Source: Limnohabitans sp. T6-5 (GTDB taxonomy: Bacteria; Pseudomonadota; Gammaproteobacteria; Burkholderiales; Burkholderiaceae_C). From it: a stretch of 64,000 nucleotides of DNA. How positions within the stretch are numbered: position 1 is the first letter of the stretch; each line of letters opens with the position of its first letter. The stretch is taken from the NCBI RefSeq assembly GCF_003063315.1, contig NZ_NERV01000002.1, positions 124,001 through 188,000 of the forward strand, read 5' to 3'. The position numbers were made by a program, and so were the translations under genes. The notes below the pieces were generated by a model, which was given only the letters and a program-made list of their open reading frames with translations, did no database searches and was not told the DNA's origin. Positions 61,670 through 64,000 of the stretch are shown one piece after another.

Positions 61670-62584
61670 ATGCAATCCCTTTTCAACGCCATTGCCCACA
61701 TGCACAACACCCCCGAGGCGCACCGGGTGTTTCATGGTCGGGGCGGTGTCTATCCCGACAGCGAACAATGGACGCTGGATTGGTTTGCGCCCGTGTGGGT
61801 CTTGACCAGCTTCAAGCCGGTCACTGACGAAGAACTCGCGCAATGCCACCACGCACTGCAAGAACGCTGGCAAACCCTGGCGCCGGGAGAGCCGCTCAAT
61901 TGGGTCTTCCAGTGCCGCGCCACCGGCCAGACCGACACACGCCTCATGACCGGCAGCGTGCCCGAACCCCATGTGGTGACAGAGCAGGGCGCCCGTTACC
62001 TCGTGCATGTGCTGCGCGGTCAGAACCACGGCCTGTTTCTGGACATGGCCCATGGCCGTGAATGGCTCAAACGTCATGCCCAACACGAAAACGTGCTCAA
62101 CCTCTTTGCCTATACCTGCGCGTTTTCGGTGGCCGCATTGCAAGGCGGCGCGGCCCAGGTCGTCAACGTCGACATGAGCCAGGGCGCCCTGGCCATCGGC
62201 CAGCAAAATCACCGCCTCAACAACTTGCCCCTCAAGGCCCGATTTCTGGGCCACGACATCTTCAAAACCTGGGGCAAGATCAACAAAATGGGGCCTTACG
62301 GCATCATCATCATCGACCCGCCCAGCTACCAAAAAGGCAGCTTCATCGCCACCAAGGACTACATCAAACTGATCCGCCGCCTGCCCGATTTGCTCGAACC
62401 CCAAGGCCATGTGCTGCTGTGCCTGAACGCCCCCGAGCTGGGCACCCAGTTCCTGCACACCCAAGTGGCCGAAGCTGCGCCCAGCCTGAAGTTTGTTGAA
62501 CGCCTGAGCAATCCCGCTGCGTTTGTGGATGTAGACCCTGAAAAATCACTCAAGGTGCTGCACTACAGGCTGGCGTCTTCGTAG
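61670..62584 (+). CDS. Class I SAM-dependent rRNA methyltransferase (RlmI/RlmK-like)
   Basis: A 304-residue protein with a substrate-binding N-terminal domain and a methyltransferase domain. Motif I is NLFAYTCAFSVAALQGGA near residue 142, the acidic SAM-contact VVNVDMS follows near 162, and the catalytic-type IIIIDPPSYQKGSF lies near 212. This pattern fits the RlmI/RlmK-like C5-cytosine or guanine rRNA methyltransferases (COG1092 group), but the target base cannot be assigned. The stop codon TAG is the TAG of a GTAG REP head at 62581. Confidence 0.83.
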   Translation: MQSLFNAIAHMHNTPEAHRVFHGRGGVYPDSEQWTLDWFAPVWVLTSFKPVTDEELAQCHHALQERWQTLAPGEPLNWVFQCRATGQTDTRLMTGSVPEPHVVTEQGARYLVHVLRGQNHGLFLDMAHGREWLKRHAQHENVLNLFAYTCAFSVAALQGGAAQVVNVDMSQGALAIGQQNHRLNNLPLKARFLGHDIFKTWGKINKMGPYGIIIIDPPSYQKGSFIATKDYIKLIRRLPDLLEPQGHVLLCLNAPELGTQFLHTQVAEAAPSLKFVERLSNPAAFVDVDPEKSLKVLHYRLASS

Positions 62585-62604
62585 GTCAAAGGCCTCAGCC
62601 CCGA
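62581..62604 (+). repeat. Degenerate REP arm overlapping the methyltransferase stop
   Basis: GTAGGTC at 62581 begins like a REP head and a CCCCGAC block closes it, but the inner stem is lost. The TAG in its head is the stop codon of the methyltransferase gene. A matching fragment CATGTCGG lies at 62628. It looks like an old, decayed unit at the edge of array D. Confidence 0.55.
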
Positions 62605-62686
62605 CATCGGCCTGCGCCCAAGCCACCCATGTCGGAGCCCAAGCTATTGATTCGGCCCTGTGAAGTTTTCAATGCGCATAGATGTT

Positions 62687-63131
62687 GTAGGTCGGTGGTC
62701 GAAGACCCCGACATGGGCCTGTGCCCAAACCCATAACGTCGGACTCTGCGAGTGCCGACCTACGAGGGCCGTGTATTTGTAGGTCGGCGGTCGAAGACTC
62801 CGACATGGGCCTGTGCCCAAACCCATAACTTCGGACTCTGCGACTGCCGACCTACGAGGGCCGTGTATTTGTAGGTCGGCGGTCGAAGACTCCGACATGG
62901 GCCTGTGCCCAAACCCATAACGTCGGACTCTGCGAGTACCGACCTACGAGGGCCGTGTATTTGTAGGTCGGTGGTCGAAGACCCCGACATTGGCCTGTGC
63001 CCAAACCCATAACGTCGGACTCTGCGAGTACCGACCTACGAGGGCCGTGTATTTGTAGGTCGGTGGTCGAAGACCCCGACATGGGCCTGTGCCCAAACCC
63101 ATAACGTCGGACTCTGCGAGTGCCGACCTAC
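62687..63131. repeat. REPIN/BIME-like array D (ten REP arms, 92-bp period)
   Basis: GGTC/GACC arms in plus orientation: 62687-62712, 62779-62804, 62871-62896, 62963-62988, 63055-63080. ACTC/GAGT arms in minus orientation: 62738-62763, 62830-62855, 62922-62947, 63014-63039, 63106-63131. The period is exactly 92 bp, with arm pairs spanning 77 bases and a 15-base linker. The internal spacer resembles that of arrays A and B. The ACTC-type arms carry loop TGC. Two GGTC-type arms (62779, 62871) carry a GACT variant. The array separates the convergent methyltransferase and toxin genes. Confidence 0.93.
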
Positions 63132-63242
63132 AGGATGACATTGCTCACACATTTCAAACTTCAGCGTGCCGGATCAATATCGACCAGCCAGTGCTGTCAA
63201 GGCGTTCAGTCGGCGATGGACTGCGGCCAAGATCGGAGCGCT

Positions 63243-63665
63243 TCAGTTCAAGGCCCAAGGATTGACGAGCTCAACCCCCATGCCCTGAAAGTCACGAACG
63301 TTGCGTGTGGCCACGATGAAGCCATGGGTTTTGGCGATGGCGGCGATGGCGCAGTCTGCAAAGCCCACCGCGTTGCCCTGGGCCTGCGCCCCCGCCAGGC
63401 AGGCGGCAAAACACTGCGCTGCGCGGGCGTTGAAATTCAGTATCCGGTTTTCAAAAAGTGCACTCACTTGGTTTGCCAAGGCCTGGGCCAAGGCATCACG
63501 ACGTTTGCCTTGAGGCATGGTTTCCACGCCCGCCAGCAATTCGGCCAGGTTGATGCTGGTGATGAACAGGGTCGCAGGTTCTTGGGCATTGAGCCAATGG
63601 ACGACCCCGGGATGCGGCAAGGGTTTGAGGGGTTCTGACACCAGGTTGGTGTCCAAAATGATCAT
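63243..63665 (-). CDS. PIN-domain ribonuclease toxin (VapC/FitB-like)
   Basis: A 140-residue PIN-domain protein. Acidic residues of the active site appear as Asp5 (IILDTN), Glu42 (NLAELLAG), Asp104 (FADCAIAAIA) and Asn122/Asp125 (ATRNVRDF), the standard VapC/FitB pattern. It would cleave RNA unless bound by the antitoxin encoded just upstream. Its start overlaps the antitoxin stop by four bases. It converges on the methyltransferase gene across array D. Confidence 0.9.
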   Translation of the reverse strand: MIILDTNLVSEPLKPLPHPGVVHWLNAQEPATLFITSINLAELLAGVETMPQGKRRDALAQALANQVSALFENRILNFNARAAQCFAACLAGAQAQGNAVGFADCAIAAIAKTHGFIVATRNVRDFQGMGVELVNPWALN

Positions 63666-63895
63666 TCGAAGCTCGCCGGTTCGACGGGACGCTTATCGCG
63701 TGGGAAATTCAGCTCGATGCCACCCAATTGTTGCCCAATCGCCACCAAGGCCGAGCCCAGGCCGATTTTTGGGGTCACGGCATTTTCCAAAATCAGGCGA
63801 ATCTCGGCCTCGGTGCTTCGGCCATGCTGGGCGGCGCGCAATTTGAGGGCACGGTGAGTGGCCTCGGGCAGATTTCTGACAGTGACTGATGACAT
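63662..63895 (-). CDS. FitA-like ribbon-helix-helix antitoxin
   Basis: A 77-residue protein with an N-terminal ribbon-helix-helix DNA-binding domain (SSVTVRNLPEATHRALKLRAAQHGRSTEAEIRLILENAV) and a C-terminal toxin-binding tail. The FitA-type sequence matches its PIN toxin partner. ATG 63895 is chosen because GAGGAGG ends about seven bases before it; the in-frame ATG at 63901 would leave almost no spacing. A likely operator lies just upstream at 63924-63950. Confidence 0.9.
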   Translation of the reverse strand: MSSVTVRNLPEATHRALKLRAAQHGRSTEAEIRLILENAVTPKIGLGSALVAIGQQLGGIELNFPRDKRPVEPASFE

Positions 63896-63923
63896 GCCCA
63901 TTCCTCCTCAAAATGAGTCTGAA

Positions 63924-63950
63924 TGATAGCAATCAATTAATTTGCTATCA
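63924..63950. promoter_or_regulatory. Inverted-repeat operator upstream of the fitA-like gene
   Basis: TGATAGCA and TGCTATCA form a perfect 8-bp inverted repeat separated by 11 bases, 28 bases upstream of the antitoxin ATG. Autorepression by the toxin-antitoxin complex is the expected regulation. The half-sites resemble those I recall for the gonococcal FitAB operator. Confidence 0.65.
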
Positions 63951-63967
63951 ATTGGAGGACCGCTCTC

Positions 63968-64000
63968 TTGGCACGATTTTTTACCGACGGGGATGTACCC
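63968..64000 (+). CDS. Possible start of a CDS running off the window
   Basis: A TTG codon follows GGAGGA at an ideal 8-base spacing, and the frame stays open to the window end (ARFFTDGDVP after the start). It diverges from the antitoxin gene, with the operator between them. Only eleven codons are visible, so the product cannot be identified and this may not be a gene. Confidence 0.3.
   Translation, partial: MARFFTDGDVP

Noticed and set aside
59185..63131. Repeat arrays considered as CRISPR arrays
   Set aside because: The sequences between arms are themselves repeated within each array rather than unique, arms alternate in orientation, and there are no cas genes.
62644..63141. Open frames across array D (65-84 codons, minus strand)
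   Set aside because: Again translations of the 92-bp repeat; they shift frame with each unit and no frame has a ribosome-binding site.
63120..63638. 172-codon plus-strand frame over the toxin gene
   Set aside because: It is antisense to the PIN-domain toxin, which has all its expected catalytic residues on the minus strand.

Overview
This window looks like chromosomal backbone from a betaproteobacterium of the Burkholderiales. Gene content and protein sequence resemble Comamonadaceae, and Limnohabitans or a relative is my best guess, but I ran no database comparison. GC is high, genes are densely packed with many ATGA stop/start overlaps, and most are single-copy housekeeping genes.

Layout. 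1-3.7 kb: the 3' part of clpA, convergent with a HerA-like ATPase gene. 3.8-11.4 kb: a + strand run of yebC, purD, an acyltransferase, hemF, nadD, rsfS, rlmH, yhdE and rng. 11.4-17.9 kb: msbA (-), then tolB-pal-cpoB followed by a YeeE/YedE sulfur transporter and tcdA. 17.96-18.8 kb: tRNA-Lys, a small zinc-ribbon protein and repeat array A. 18.9-24.3 kb (-): yheS, prmB, dapE, dapC. 24.7-32.1 kb (+): smc-zipA-ligA-def. 32.2-35.9 kb (-): an aminotransferase, cysB, cbiX and lptG, with what looks like an internally deleted lptF in front of lptG. 36-39.6 kb (+): pepA, holC, an unknown gene and a branched-chain amino acid binding lipoprotein. Then tRNA-Ser (-), a fold-type I amino acid decarboxylase, fabI (-), and yejABEF. 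48.8-55.4 kb is the rimP-nusA-infB-rbfA-truB operon, followed by typA, a DMT transporter and a 3-hydroxyisobutyryl-CoA hydrolase gene. The last 5 kb hold smpB (-), ratA-rnfH, an rRNA methyltransferase gene and a fitAB/vapBC-type toxin-antitoxin pair, separated by repeat arrays B, C and D.

The most unusual content is a family of REP-like palindromes in four tandem arrays (18.4-18.8, 59.2-59.6, 61.0-61.6 and 62.6-63.1 kb). Each unit pairs two inverted arms with a GTAG head, a conserved outer stem (GTCGG/CCGAC), a one-base bulge and a three-base loop. One arm always has the inner stem ACTC/GAGT and the other GGTC/GACC, so the stems differ by compensatory changes. This is a heterotypic REPIN/BIME-like element, amplified at each locus together with its own linker. 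No REP-associated (RAYT) transposase gene is visible in the window.

The second notable point is the lptF remnant: a 48-codon reading frame with an LptF-like N-terminus that still overlaps the lptG start by ATGA.
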